Shown one piece after another: positions 7,574 through 14,737 of a stretch of 32,107 nt of DNA. The stretch's first letter is position 1; each line of letters opens with the position of its first letter. A program made the position numbers and the translations under genes. Below the pieces are notes generated by a model, which was not told the DNA's origin, made no database searches, and was given only the letters and a program-made list of their open reading frames with translations. The stretch comes from Candidatus Avanaerovorax faecigallinarum (GTDB taxonomy: Bacteria; Bacillota; Clostridia; Peptostreptococcales; Anaerovoracaceae): the NCBI GenBank assembly GCA_019113145.1, contig DXHZ01000081.1, forward strand, positions 1-32,107, read 5' to 3'.

Positions 7574-8389
7574 TTACGCCGTTTCGCGCCACAGCTTATT
7601 GAACACTACGCCCAGGCTCAGAGCCCAGGAGATCAGATAGAACCAGAACATGAGAGCGACTATGCTGGCAAGGGACCCGTAAATAAGGTCGTAATTTACC
7701 GCGTGGCTTACGTACGCCGAATACACCATAGTCATTATGAACATTCCCAGGGCGCCGAATATGCTGCCGGGAAGAATCTGCCGGTACTTCAGCCTTTCCC
7801 TCGGAAGTATGTAGTAGTTCAGCGACACCATGAAAAGATACAGAATCATGGCGGCCGGCCATCTGAACAGGGTCCAGAGAATATCCACCCAGCTTCCCTT
7901 AAGTATCGGAATAATTCCGAGGAGAGTGTCGAAGATAACCTTGCCGTAGACGATAAACACCACCGCAAGAGCGATGGAGCATATGGTTATGACCATGGTT
8001 AACATGGCCCTGAGCCTGTCGCGCCAGAATTTGCCCAGATCCTGACCCTCGGAATAGGTGTAGTTCGTCAGTCTCATGAGACAGAATTCAATTCTGGAGG
8101 CAGACCACACAGCCATGATTATGAACACTATATTGGTAGCGGTAGCGGACCTGTATTCAAGAAACGACTTTATGGTATCCGCCATGCTTTCAGCCACGTA
8201 TTTATCTATCCAGCTTTCCAGCGCCCTGAGAGGAATATCGAGTATTCCGAGGAGCTGGGTAAGCACGATAAAAATAGGCACTATGGACAACATGAAATAG
8301 AAGGCCATCTGGGCCGCTACGCCTCTGTAATAAGGATCTCTGTACTCCTTTATAGCAAGGAGCACTATCCGCATCATCCTTTTTCCCAT
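7574..8389 (-). CDS. YihY/BrkB family inner-membrane protein
   Basis: Polytopic membrane protein, 271 aa, with about six hydrophobic segments. Family hallmarks are the N-terminal DPYYRGVAAQMAFYFMLSIVPIFIVL, ALESWIDKYV, the central W-R-rich loop (GKFWRDRLRAMLTM) and GSIFGALGMFIMTMVYSAYV...YGSLASIVALMFWFYL. It is sometimes annotated as RNase BN, which is wrong for this family; no biochemical role is established. The start is 5 nt from the rdgB stop. An in-frame ATG at codon 5 is an alternative start. Confidence 0.9.
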   Translation of the reverse strand: MGKRMMRIVLLAIKEYRDPYYRGVAAQMAFYFMLSIVPIFIVLTQLLGILDIPLRALESWIDKYVAESMADTIKSFLEYRSATATNIVFIIMAVWSASRIEFCLMRLTNYTYSEGQDLGKFWRDRLRAMLTMVITICSIALAVVFIVYGKVIFDTLLGIIPILKGSWVDILWTLFRWPAAMILYLFMVSLNYYILPRERLKYRQILPGSIFGALGMFIMTMVYSAYVSHAVNYDLIYGSLASIVALMFWFYLISWALSLGVVFNKLWRETA

Positions 8390-8394
8390 AACCC

Positions 8395-9012
8395 TCAGCC
8401 TTCTTCTGAAATTCTCTTTTCTCTCTCCTCAAGGAGCTTTTCCAGCTTCTCGAGGGCCTTTGCCCTGTGGCTTATCCTGTTCTTTTCCTCCGCGCTCATC
8501 TGAGCAAAAGTCTCCTGATATCCTTCGGGCACGAACAGAGGGTCATAACCGAAGCCGTTATCCCCCACCGGGAAGTCGATTATATGTCCGCTGCACTCTC
8601 CCCTTGCCACCAGTGTCTCGCCGTCGGGGTAAACCATGGTTATGACAGAGACGAATCTCGCCTTTCTGTCGCTGTACGGCACCCCCTCAAGCATGGTGAG
8701 AAGCTTGATGTTGTTCTTCTCGTCATCGCAGTTTTCGCCGGCATATCTCGCAGAAAAAATCCCCGGCTCTCCTCCCAGGTATTCCACCTCGAGCCCCGAG
8801 TCATCGGCGATGGTGACCTGTCCGGACATCTTCATGATGGCGTCCGCCTTTTTAAAGGAGTTCTCCTCGAAGGTCCTGCCGTCCTCTTCGATTTCCCTTT
8901 TGTCAAGTCCCGCATCGTCTCTGGAGATAACCTTCATGCCGAACTTTTTCGTTATGGCCTCTATCTCGGAAATCTTATGCTGATTTCTGGATGCGGCTAT
9001 AATGGTACACAT
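8395..9012 (-). CDS. rdgB: XTP/dITP diphosphatase (non-canonical purine NTP pyrophosphatase)
   Basis: House-cleaning enzyme (RdgB/HAM1 family) that hydrolyses dITP, ITP and XTP to the monophosphates and keeps deaminated purines out of DNA. Motifs are ASRNQHKISEIEAI near the N-terminus, DDSGLEVEYLGGEPGIFSARYAGE and GFGYDPLFVPEGYQETFAQMSAEEKNRISHRAKAL. I choose ATG 9012 (205 aa), which follows GAAAGGAATT at good spacing and puts CTIIAASRNQHK at the N-terminus as in the family; the frame stays open upstream to 9060 without a better start. First gene of the operon, divergent from the dehydrogenase at 9131. Confidence 0.95.
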   Translation of the reverse strand: MCTIIAASRNQHKISEIEAITKKFGMKVISRDDAGLDKREIEEDGRTFEENSFKKADAIMKMSGQVTIADDSGLEVEYLGGEPGIFSARYAGENCDDEKNNIKLLTMLEGVPYSDRKARFVSVITMVYPDGETLVARGECSGHIIDFPVGDNGFGYDPLFVPEGYQETFAQMSAEEKNRISHRAKALEKLEKLLEEREKRISEEG

Positions 9013-9075
9013 AGATAATTCCTTTCGTTCTTCCTTTTGATATATCTTATATCTTACCACAAAATCTGCACCTTA

Positions 9076-9084
9076 TGGTATAAT
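9076..9084 (+). promoter_or_regulatory. Extended -10 promoter of the 2-hydroxyacid dehydrogenase gene
   Basis: TGGTATAAT: consensus TATAAT (9079-9084) with the TGn extension and no good -35, about 47 nt before the ATG. The same TGnTATAAT form recurs on the minus strand at 14645, 15228 and 31561. Confidence 0.7.
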
Positions 9085-9130
9085 TATTTACCTGAGCTGA
9101 AGATGCAGCCTTTGAGAAAGGATTGATGAT

Positions 9131-10054
9131 ATGTTCAAAGCAGCAATTTTAGACGGAATATCCATAGTCCAGAGCGACCTGTCCTGGGAGCCTGTCGGAA
9201 GGCTTTGCGACTTTACCGTATACGACAGGACTTCTCCCCATGAGCTGGAGGAAAGAATTAAAGATTTGGACGGCTTTTTTACCAGCAAGTGCAAAATCAC
9301 CGAAGAGCTTATGAAAAAGTCTCCAAAGCTTAAATTCATAGGAGTTACAGCTACGGGCTTTGACAACGTTGATGTAAAGGCCGCCGAAAGCCTTGGCATC
9401 GCCGTATGCCATGTTCCCGCATATTCTACAGACGCCGTGGCTCAGCACGTCTTTGCGCTCATACTTGAAATAGAAAACCGCACCGGCTACTACGGCGCTC
9501 AGGTTGCTTCAGGGAGATGGCAGAACTGCAGAGACTTCACCTTCTTTGACCTTCCCACCCACACTTTGTCGGGAATGTCTCTGGGCATCGTAGGCTACGG
9601 CAGCATCGGAAAGCAGGTGGCAAAGATTGCGGAAGCCTTCGGTATGACGGTGAACGTTTACAGCCGTAACAGAGACGCCGCTCTGAAATCCGATATTCTG
9701 ACCCTCCACTGTCCTCTCACGGCGGAAAACGAGGGCTTTGTGAACGCGGATTTCATATCGGATATGAAAGACGGCGCCGTTCTCATAAACACCGCCAGAG
9801 GAAAGCTGGTAAACGAAGAGGACCTTGCGGCGGCGCTGAAATCAGGAAAGCTTTCCTTTGCCGCGCTGGACGTGCTTTCAGTCGAGCCTCCGGAACGGGA
9901 TAACCCTCTCATAAGTCTGGACAACTGCATTATAACCCCTCACATCGCCTGGATGCCACGGGAATGCAGAGAAAGAGTCGTGGGCATTTGCGCCGCCAAC
10001 TTAAAAAGCTTCCTCGACGGAGGAAGCCTTAACAGGGTCGATAAAATCAGATAA
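9131..10054 (+). CDS. D-2-hydroxyacid dehydrogenase (hydroxypyruvate/glycerate reductase-like)
   Basis: NAD(P)-dependent reductase of 2-oxoacids, 307 aa. The Rossmann motif GYGSIG is at 155-160. Catalytic residues are Arg223 (NTARGKLVNEEDL), Glu252 (SVEPPE) and His271 (TPHIAW). After the second Rossmann strand the sequence reads VNVYSRN, without the Asp that binds the NAD ribose and with a Ser-Arg pair; this suggests NADPH preference (inference). Between that point and KSDILTLHCPLT only about six residues remain, where relatives have about twenty, so part of the cofactor domain is shortened. ATG 9131 follows AAAGGATTG. It is the only substantial plus-strand gene here, and its end overlaps the antiporter gene by 8 bp tail to tail. 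Confidence 0.88.
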   Translation: MFKAAILDGISIVQSDLSWEPVGRLCDFTVYDRTSPHELEERIKDLDGFFTSKCKITEELMKKSPKLKFIGVTATGFDNVDVKAAESLGIAVCHVPAYSTDAVAQHVFALILEIENRTGYYGAQVASGRWQNCRDFTFFDLPTHTLSGMSLGIVGYGSIGKQVAKIAEAFGMTVNVYSRNRDAALKSDILTLHCPLTAENEGFVNADFISDMKDGAVLINTARGKLVNEEDLAAALKSGKLSFAALDVLSVEPPERDNPLISLDNCIITPHIAWMPRECRERVVGICAANLKSFLDGGSLNRVDKIR

Positions 10055-11030
10055 AGAAGAATCCCGCATAGCAGAGTATTATCAGAATCGGGCAGACGAT
10101 GTTCATTCGTCTGTCCTTTTCTCTTTCTATCATCATGAGCAGGAAGAACGCCGTCGAAAGGAGACCTGCAAGGGTCATTATTTCAATCTTAGGCTCGGAA
10201 ACTATGTAGATATTCCTCAGATATACAGCGTCGGTTATGGCAAGAATCAGGAAGTTGAACATGCTGCTTCCTATAATCCCGCCGACGGCTATATCAAAAT
10301 TCTTCACTCTGAACAATGTTACCACGGATGTGACCTCCGGAATGGATGTCGCGATTCCGAGAAAAACGGCTCCCGCAAATCCGTTGGAAAGTCCCCATGC
10401 TACGGTGAGATTGCCCGCCGCGTATGTCACTGCGCCACTCGCTATTACCAGAAATCCAGACGTGACGATAAGCCTTCCAAGAGCCTGTCTGTTGGAAAGC
10501 CCTTTGTCCACCGACGCCACATATTTCAAAGCCGATTCGTCGGCGGTTATATCGTCGGCCATGGCTGCATATTTTGCTCCGGCGATGTAAAGGAGTGCTA
10601 TAAGCACCGAAACTACGCCAAAGTGGGCTATGGACAGTCTGTTTCCTGCTATAAAGCCGATTCCCGCAAGAGCATACATAATTATAACTATAATGGCTAT
10701 TCTTGAGTAGACTCTGGAAAGTCTGGCCTTTCTGAATTTCTTCCCGTATACGAGAATCATCAGGGACATGACGGAAAGATTGAAGATGTTGCTTCCCAGC
10801 ACGTTCCCCACAGGGAAGTCCTGCATATGAAAAATCGTAACCGAGGACAGACTGGTAAAAAACTCCGGCAGTGACGTAATCGCCGCCAGAACCACCGCTC
10901 CTATAAATGCCCCCGGAAGTTTGCTGTTCCTGTCCAGCATATTCGCATATCTGGAAGCGTTCACCGCCAGAATCACGACCACCACGGCCGCTACGGCATA
11001 TATAATGTAGTCCAAAACAAAATCCCCCAT
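10047..11030 (-). CDS. Cation/Ca2+ antiporter, CaCA superfamily (YrbG/NCX type)
   Basis: Membrane antiporter exchanging Ca2+ (or a related cation) for Na+ or H+; 327 aa with about ten hydrophobic segments. Both inverted alpha repeats are present with their acidic residue: AAITSLPEFFTS at 49-60 and GIATSIPEVTSV at 225-236, followed by IIGSSMFNFLILAI. An internal cytosolic loop (about 155-185) is charged. ATG 11030 follows CTAAGGA. A TTGACA promoter lies between it and the DUF2325 gene. The gene ends convergently inside the dehydrogenase 3' end, leaving no room for a separate terminator. Confidence 0.88.
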   Translation of the reverse strand: MGDFVLDYIIYAVAAVVVVILAVNASRYANMLDRNSKLPGAFIGAVVLAAITSLPEFFTSLSSVTIFHMQDFPVGNVLGSNIFNLSVMSLMILVYGKKFRKARLSRVYSRIAIIVIIMYALAGIGFIAGNRLSIAHFGVVSVLIALLYIAGAKYAAMADDITADESALKYVASVDKGLSNRQALGRLIVTSGFLVIASGAVTYAAGNLTVAWGLSNGFAGAVFLGIATSIPEVTSVVTLFRVKNFDIAVGGIIGSSMFNFLILAITDAVYLRNIYIVSEPKIEIMTLAGLLSTAFFLLMMIEREKDRRMNIVCPILIILCYAGFFFI

Positions 11031-11052
11031 ATTCCTTAGTATATCTACTTAA

Positions 11053-11082
11053 AATTTATCATATGAGGGCCGTCGATGTCAA
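11053..11082 (-). promoter_or_regulatory. Promoter of the CaCA antiporter gene
   Basis: Minus strand TTGACA (11077-11082), 18 nt, TAAATT (11053-11058) preceded by TGA (extended -10). It begins only 5 nt after the stop of the DUF2325 gene. Confidence 0.65.
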
Positions 11083-11086
11083 ACAA

Positions 11087-11383
11087 TTAAGCTTTTTTGA
11101 GCGCGCCGGTCTTTTCCCTAAGCAGCTCTTCAAGGGCCGTTCCGCTGCTGCTGTGGCACGCGACCATCGGAAATCCTCCCTTTCTGCACTCCGTCCTTGC
11201 CGCATTCATCATCTTATGAGATACAGTCTTCGTGAAGCAGATGAGCATATCCGGACTTCCGATTTTTCTCTTCAGCGCCCCGCTCTCCTTGGTAAAAACC
11301 TTGGCCGTGCAGCCGTAGCCTCTGCATATCTCCTCGTACTGCCTCTCCATTCTCTCATTTCCCCCGATTATGACTATGCTCAT
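11087..11383 (-). CDS. DUF2325 domain protein
   Basis: Small soluble protein of 98 aa matching the DUF2325 family: start MSIVIIGGNERMERQYEEICRG, middle PDMLICFTKTVSHKMMNAARTE, end ACHSSSGTALEELLRE. The conserved GGNE..., KTVSH and H-S-S-S-G segments are typical; the family has no established biochemistry. ATG 11383 follows GGGAAAGGAGT. The leader is about 95 nt from a promoter covered by a GGTTAG...CTAACC dyad, with a second copy downstream, so expression is probably repressed by a specific regulator. The half-site resembles the DtxR/IdeR iron-repressor half-site, which would fit a metal-linked role, but that is inference. Confidence 0.8.
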   Translation of the reverse strand: MSIVIIGGNERMERQYEEICRGYGCTAKVFTKESGALKRKIGSPDMLICFTKTVSHKMMNAARTECRKGGFPMVACHSSSGTALEELLREKTGALKKA

Positions 11384-11446
11384 GGAATACTCCTTTCCCT
11401 GTACTCTTGCCGCTTTCCTCGCGGCAGACTTTATCAGACTCTATCT

Positions 11447-11508
11447 GGTTAGTCATATCTAACTTCATGTTGTGAATACAGGTTAGCATAGACTAACCAC
11501 TTTGTCAA
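11447..11508 (-). promoter_or_regulatory. Promoter with two GGTTAG-N6-CTAAC(C) operators for the DUF2325 gene
   Basis: Minus strand TTGACA (11503-11508), 17 nt, TAACCT (11480-11485). The perfect dyad GGTTAG-N6-CTAACC (11481-11498) fills the spacer and touches the -10. A second dyad GGTTAG-N5-CTAAC (11447-11463) lies about 34 bp downstream, inside the transcribed leader. The weak -10 and the overlap with the dyad suggest repression. The half-site equals that of the DtxR/IdeR box (GGTTAG-S-CTAACC), but there the arms are separated by one base instead of five or six. Confidence 0.7.
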
Positions 11509-11566
11509 CCCCTCTTTGACTATTCCGGCTGTCGACAGGACTGCCCGTTTAAAGAAAAGCTTTTTC

Positions 11567-11725
11567 GTTTTGACAAAGACTTCAATTTTCGCCCCGCAGG
11601 TCAAGGCGTTTTTTTACAAAACCCACCTGAAAAACTTAAAAGGTCAAGAAATTCCCCCACACATAGGAGAAATGCCTTGACCTCTTTGTAAAATCTCTTC
11701 GATATGTCAAATTTCGCCTTGACCT
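11567..11725. repeat. Intergenic folded element, copy B (GGTCAAGG core)
   Basis: Anchor GTTTTGACAAAGAC (11567-11580), 17 nt, AGGTCAAGGCG (11598-11608), AGGTCAAG (11641-11648), GCCTTGACCT (11674-11683), and a closing dyad (11705-11725) with arms GTCAA and TTGAC. The outer arms AGGTCAAGGCG / CGCCTTGACCT match over 11 bp and the inner arms AGGTCAAG / CTTGACCT over 8 bp, so the same sequence forms nested inverted repeats. Read in reverse it superimposes on the elements at 15752 and 24033. It lies between the mrp stop and the DUF2325 promoter; no gene is visible. I do not recognise the family. Confidence 0.75.
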
Positions 11726-11750
11726 TTTCCGCAGCAGAGTAGCCTTTTGT

Positions 11751-11814
11751 CAAAGCATGCGTCCGGCTCACTTCAAAGCACGCACCCTGCCCACGCCAAA
11801 GCTCACGCCAAAGC
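11751..11814. repeat. Degenerate tandem repeat with CAAAGC every 23, 23 and 12 nt
   Basis: CAAAGC starts at 11751, 11774, 11797 and 11809. The two 23-nt units share about two thirds of their bases, and the last half-unit repeats CACGCCAAAGC. It directly follows the mrp stop on the transcribed side, and no ordinary terminator with a U-tract is seen there. An open frame runs through it on the minus strand, but without family resemblance or start signal. Confidence 0.6.
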
Positions 11815-11830
11815 GCATTGCAGACCGGGA

Positions 11831-12649
11831 CTACAGGCTCTCGGCAAGCTCCTTGATCTGCGGACATTCGTAGTTTTCCACGGTGCCGTTGTCGCAGGCC
11901 CGGGCCAACTCCGCATCCATAGGAAGCTTTGCGATTTCGGCTATTCCGTACTGAGCCGCGATATCCTCGATGTGGCTTTCGCCGAAAATCCTGTGCTCGG
12001 CTCCACAGTCAGGACACTTGAAATAGCTCATGTTCTCGACGATGCCCACGATAGGAATGTTCATCATGTCCGCCATCTTTGCGGCTTTCTCCACTATCAT
12101 CTCCACCAGCTCCTGCGGAGACGTAACGATTACGATTCCGTCAACAGGCAGGGACTGATATACGGTAAGGGCAACATCTCCCGTTCCCGGCGGCATGTCC
12201 ACAAACATAACGTCTATATCGCCCCATACGACGTCGGACCAGAACTGCTCCACAACGCCGCCCAGGATAGGACCTCTCCAGACCACAGGATCCGTCTCGT
12301 TTTCAAGAAGCAGATTTATGGACATCACCTTAATGCCCCCTGCAGTCTTTACAGGCATAATCATAGTCTCGTTTCCTACCGCTCTTTCGGCAAGACCGAA
12401 CGCCTTCGGAATGGACGGTCCGGTAATGTCGGCGTCGAGAATGGCCACATTTTTCCCTGCGGCGGCGGCAGCCGATGCCAGAAGGGAGGTTACGGACGAT
12501 TTTCCTACTCCGCCTTTGCCGCTTACCACGCCGATTACCTTCTTAACGCTGGACATACCGTTCATAGGCGCTTTTTTGATACCGGTGTTTTCTTCGCTGC
12601 AGTTTCCGATTGATGCGCAGGAGCTGCAGTCGTGATTGCAATCTGTCAT
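11831..12649 (-). CDS. mrp: Mrp/NBP35 (ApbC) family Fe-S cluster carrier ATPase
   Basis: P-loop ATPase that binds and transfers [4Fe-4S] clusters to apo-proteins in the cytosol; 272 aa. The N-terminus carries Cys4, Cys8, Cys11 and Cys17 (NBP35-like). The deviant Walker A is GKGGVGKS at 44-51. Next come LDADITGPSIPKAFGL, VDMPPGTGDVALTVYQSLPVDG, and the C-terminal CPDC pair (FKCPDCGAEHRIFG) that binds the bridging cluster. ATG 12649 follows GAAAGGAG. It lies 33 nt downstream of the AEC transporter gene and is probably cotranscribed with it. Confidence 0.94.
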   Translation of the reverse strand: MTDCNHDCSSCASIGNCSEENTGIKKAPMNGMSSVKKVIGVVSGKGGVGKSSVTSLLASAAAAAGKNVAILDADITGPSIPKAFGLAERAVGNETMIMPVKTAGGIKVMSINLLLENETDPVVWRGPILGGVVEQFWSDVVWGDIDVMFVDMPPGTGDVALTVYQSLPVDGIVIVTSPQELVEMIVEKAAKMADMMNIPIVGIVENMSYFKCPDCGAEHRIFGESHIEDIAAQYGIAEIAKLPMDAELARACDNGTVENYECPQIKELAESL

Positions 12650-12682
12650 TTTATCTGACTCCTTTCAAGATAATTATACTTA

Positions 12683-13624
12683 TTAAAACATCCCCAGAGA
12701 TTTGAAGATGAATATCCACAGAAAAAGGGTGATTCCGGCAAAGAGCGACGAAAATATCACGCAGTTTCCCGCAAGCTCCGAGTCGCTGTCCATGGCTTCC
12801 GCCATGGTAAAGGACGATACCGCCGCCGGCGCCGCAAATACCGCGATGAGGGTGACGAACTCCACGCCCCGGAATCCCGCAAAAGCCGCAAGGGGCAGAA
12901 ACACCGCCGGAACGACTACAAGCTTGCCCACAACCGAAATAACCAGATTCCTTTTGCACCTTCTGATGCTGGAAAAGCTGAAGGACGCTCCCAAAATGAT
13001 CAGCGCCACAGGAGTCGTCACCTGGGACATCTCGTCTATTATGGACTCTATGAGCTCCGGAACGTGAATCCCTGCAAGGGACACGATTATTCCCGCAACC
13101 GCTCCTATTATTATGGGGTTCTTTATAATCTGTACCACTATGTGGCCCGCCGAAACCCGTCCGCCCCTGAAAATTTCCAGGGTTATGACCGCAAGGACGT
13201 TGAACAGAGGAACTATGACGGCTACCATTATGGCCGTGGCCGCAATATTTCCGTGACCGCATATGTTAGTCGCCACAGGAATTCCCATGAGCACAAAATT
13301 GCTCCTGAATATAGCCTGTATCATGGCTCCCCGGGAATGGGGATTTTTCTCTATCCTCGTCACCACCAAAACGGCCGCGGCGAAAATCACCAGCACCGAT
13401 ACCACGCCGAATCCTATAAGCCTCGGGTTCGCCGCCTCCCTTATATCCGTCCCGTAGAGGTTCTGAAACATCAGAGTCGGGAAGAACACCAGGAATATGA
13501 GCCTGTTGAAGTGTTTGTTTTCTGTTTCGTTTACAATTCCGGCCTTCCTCACCGCCATGCCGATTCCGATTAGAACGAACACCGGCACCACGGCCTCCAG
13601 GGCCACTATAAGATTACTCAGCAT
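12683..13624 (-). CDS. AEC family transporter (auxin efflux carrier-like permease)
   Basis: Secondary transporter of 313 aa with about ten membrane segments in two five-helix halves (PIN/BART fold). Family traits are the start ALEAVVPVFVLIGIGMAVRKAGIV, FLVFFPTLMFQNL, IIKNPIIIGAVAGIIVSLAGI in the middle, and FVTLIAVFAAPAAVSSFTMAEAM with the conserved A-A-P-A/S-F region. Substrates in bacteria include malate, malonate and amino acids; nothing here decides. The ATG at 13624 overlaps the end of the cyclo-ligase gene by 11 nt, so translation is coupled. Confidence 0.9.
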   Translation of the reverse strand: MLSNLIVALEAVVPVFVLIGIGMAVRKAGIVNETENKHFNRLIFLVFFPTLMFQNLYGTDIREAANPRLIGFGVVSVLVIFAAAVLVVTRIEKNPHSRGAMIQAIFRSNFVLMGIPVATNICGHGNIAATAIMVAVIVPLFNVLAVITLEIFRGGRVSAGHIVVQIIKNPIIIGAVAGIIVSLAGIHVPELIESIIDEMSQVTTPVALIILGASFSFSSIRRCKRNLVISVVGKLVVVPAVFLPLAAFAGFRGVEFVTLIAVFAAPAAVSSFTMAEAMDSDSELAGNCVIFSSLFAGITLFLWIFIFKSLGMF

Positions 13625-14159
13625 CCGTTATCACCATATCAGCCTTTACATCGTAAGATTCCGTCGGAATGTCCTCCGTGACGAGCGGGGAAAAACACAA
13701 CGCCACCGCCGGGCACTTCGTCTTTTCAAGGTATCTGTCGTAAAATCCCGCTCCGTGGCCCAGCCTTCTTCCGTCAAAGGCTGCCGCCGCGCATGGTATT
13801 ACCGCAAAGTCGATATCCTCCGGCAAAATCACCTCGCCGCCTTTAGGCTCCGGGATTCCGTATTTTCCGGGAGCAAGATCTCTGTCAAAGTCCGCAACCT
13901 CCGCAGCCTCCATAACTCCCGGCCCCGTGCACCTGGGCGCGAAAACTCTCTTTCCCGCGTCGAGCGCCGCCCTTATTATCTTCTCCGTATCCGGCTCTCC
14001 GGCTACGGAAACATAGATGAACAGACTGCCGCACTCTTTGAACCGGCGAAGGCTTAAGACTTTGCGCGATATGACTTCCGACGCTTCTTTCATATATTCC
14101 GGGCTCAGGCTTTCTCTGACTGCCGCCGCCCGCTTTCTCGCTTCAGCCTTTGTCGTCAT
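13614..14159 (-). CDS. 5-formyltetrahydrofolate cyclo-ligase (MTHFS)
   Basis: Converts 5-formyl-THF plus ATP to 5,10-methenyl-THF, salvaging a dead-end folate. 181 aa, normal length. Segments seen are MTTKAEARKRAAAVRESLSP, the substrate region around GKRVFAPRC and GKYGIPEP, and the ATP loop GHGAGFYDRYLEK with ALCFSPLVTEDIPTESYDVKADMVITD. ATG 14159 lies at the stop of the Fe-S gene, and its own 3' end overlaps the AEC gene. The three genes form one translation unit; why a folate enzyme sits with a ferredoxin-like protein is not evident. Confidence 0.94.
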   Translation of the reverse strand: MTTKAEARKRAAAVRESLSPEYMKEASEVISRKVLSLRRFKECGSLFIYVSVAGEPDTEKIIRAALDAGKRVFAPRCTGPGVMEAAEVADFDRDLAPGKYGIPEPKGGEVILPEDIDFAVIPCAAAAFDGRRLGHGAGFYDRYLEKTKCPAVALCFSPLVTEDIPTESYDVKADMVITDAE

Positions 14160-14160
14160 A

Positions 14161-14604
14161 TTATTCCACGTCCCAGAAAATACAGTCTTTGCACTCCGGG
14201 CGTCTCGGATTCTCCCTGTCGCAGAATAACGGGTAAAGCCTCAGATCATGGCTCAGCTTATCGCCCATCAGGGATTTCAGTCCGGCTATCTGACAAAGAG
14301 TGCCTGTAAAGTCTGTAGTCACGCCGTTTTTGATGCTTCGTTTCGTGGCCCGGTAAACCTTCGGCATATCTCTCTCGTAGTACTCGTTGTCGTATTCGTA
14401 AAAGTCGTCGAACTGTGGCAGGGTCACCGGGTTATACAAAGGACAGTAGAGCAGGCAGTTGTTGCACTTGTTGCATCCGTTCTCGTCTATGACCGGGTAC
14501 TTTCTTCCGTCCTCTCCCGTTACCATTTTAATGGCGCTGTACTTGCATCCGACGATGCAGGCCGAGCAGCCGTTGCAGTTCTTCGCTCTGTCGGTAATCT
14601 GCAA
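14161..14604 (-). CDS. Compact Fe-S protein resembling the N-terminus of F420 hydrogenase/dehydrogenase beta subunits
   Basis: 147 aa with two ferredoxin-type [4Fe-4S] motifs: Cys10, 13, 16, 20 and Cys44, 47, 50, 54. The EDGRKYPVIDENGCNKCNNC style is that of FrhB-like proteins (G-x-YP-x-ID-x-x-x-C). After VYRATKR at 84-90 it has FTGTLCQIAGLKSLMG at 99-114, matching the FTGTPCQIAGLKS segment of the same family with Leu for Pro, and then CKDC (138-141). In FrhB proteins these parts are separated by a longer flavin-binding stretch and followed by a large C-terminal part; both are missing. The start is TTG 14604 after GGGAGATGA; no in-frame ATG fits. Coupled to the cyclo-ligase gene. Redox role inferred. 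Confidence 0.75.
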   Translation of the reverse strand: MQITDRAKNCNGCSACIVGCKYSAIKMVTGEDGRKYPVIDENGCNKCNNCLLYCPLYNPVTLPQFDDFYEYDNEYYERDMPKVYRATKRSIKNGVTTDFTGTLCQIAGLKSLMGDKLSHDLRLYPLFCDRENPRRPECKDCIFWDVE

Positions 14605-14644
14605 TTAAATCATCTCCCGTGCTGTTAATTTTAAGACCTCATCT

Positions 14645-14676
14645 ATTATACCAAACTCCGCCTGTAAAAAACAGGC
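14645..14676 (-). promoter_or_regulatory. Extended -10 promoter of the Fe-S gene with an overlapping inverted repeat
   Basis: Minus strand TGGTATAAT (TATAAT at 14645-14650), with the -35 region and spacer holding the inverted repeat GCCTGT-AAAAA-ACAGGC (14660-14676). One arm of this repeat is also the distal arm of the terminator of the upstream GNAT gene, so the terminator runs directly into this promoter. Confidence 0.6.
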
Positions 14677-14696
14677 CTTATTATATGAAGACCTGT
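14665..14696 (-). terminator. Intrinsic terminator of the GNAT gene
   Basis: Minus strand ACAGGTCTT (14688-14696), loop of 8 nt, AAGGCCTGT (14671-14679), then TTTTT (14666-14670): a 9-bp stem with one G-U pair, about 40 nt after the GNAT stop. The 5' neighbour of the T-run can instead pair as CCTGT/ACAGG. Confidence 0.75.
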
Positions 14697-14737
14697 CTCA
14701 GCGCTATATTGATACCCCTTTTAAACTGTTGCAATCC

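Noticed and set aside
6187..7602. Plus-strand frames overlapping the NlpC/P60 and lipid-kinase genes
   Set aside because: Antisense to well-supported genes and without start signals.
7596..7862. Alternative minus-strand frame inside yihY/brkB
   Set aside because: Shifted-frame shadow of the membrane protein; composition is basic and unrelated to any family.
11601..11867. 88-codon minus-strand frame running past the mrp stop
   Set aside because: No ribosome-binding site or family match; it covers the repeat ladder and folded element, and the inverted repeats explain the sequence better than coding.
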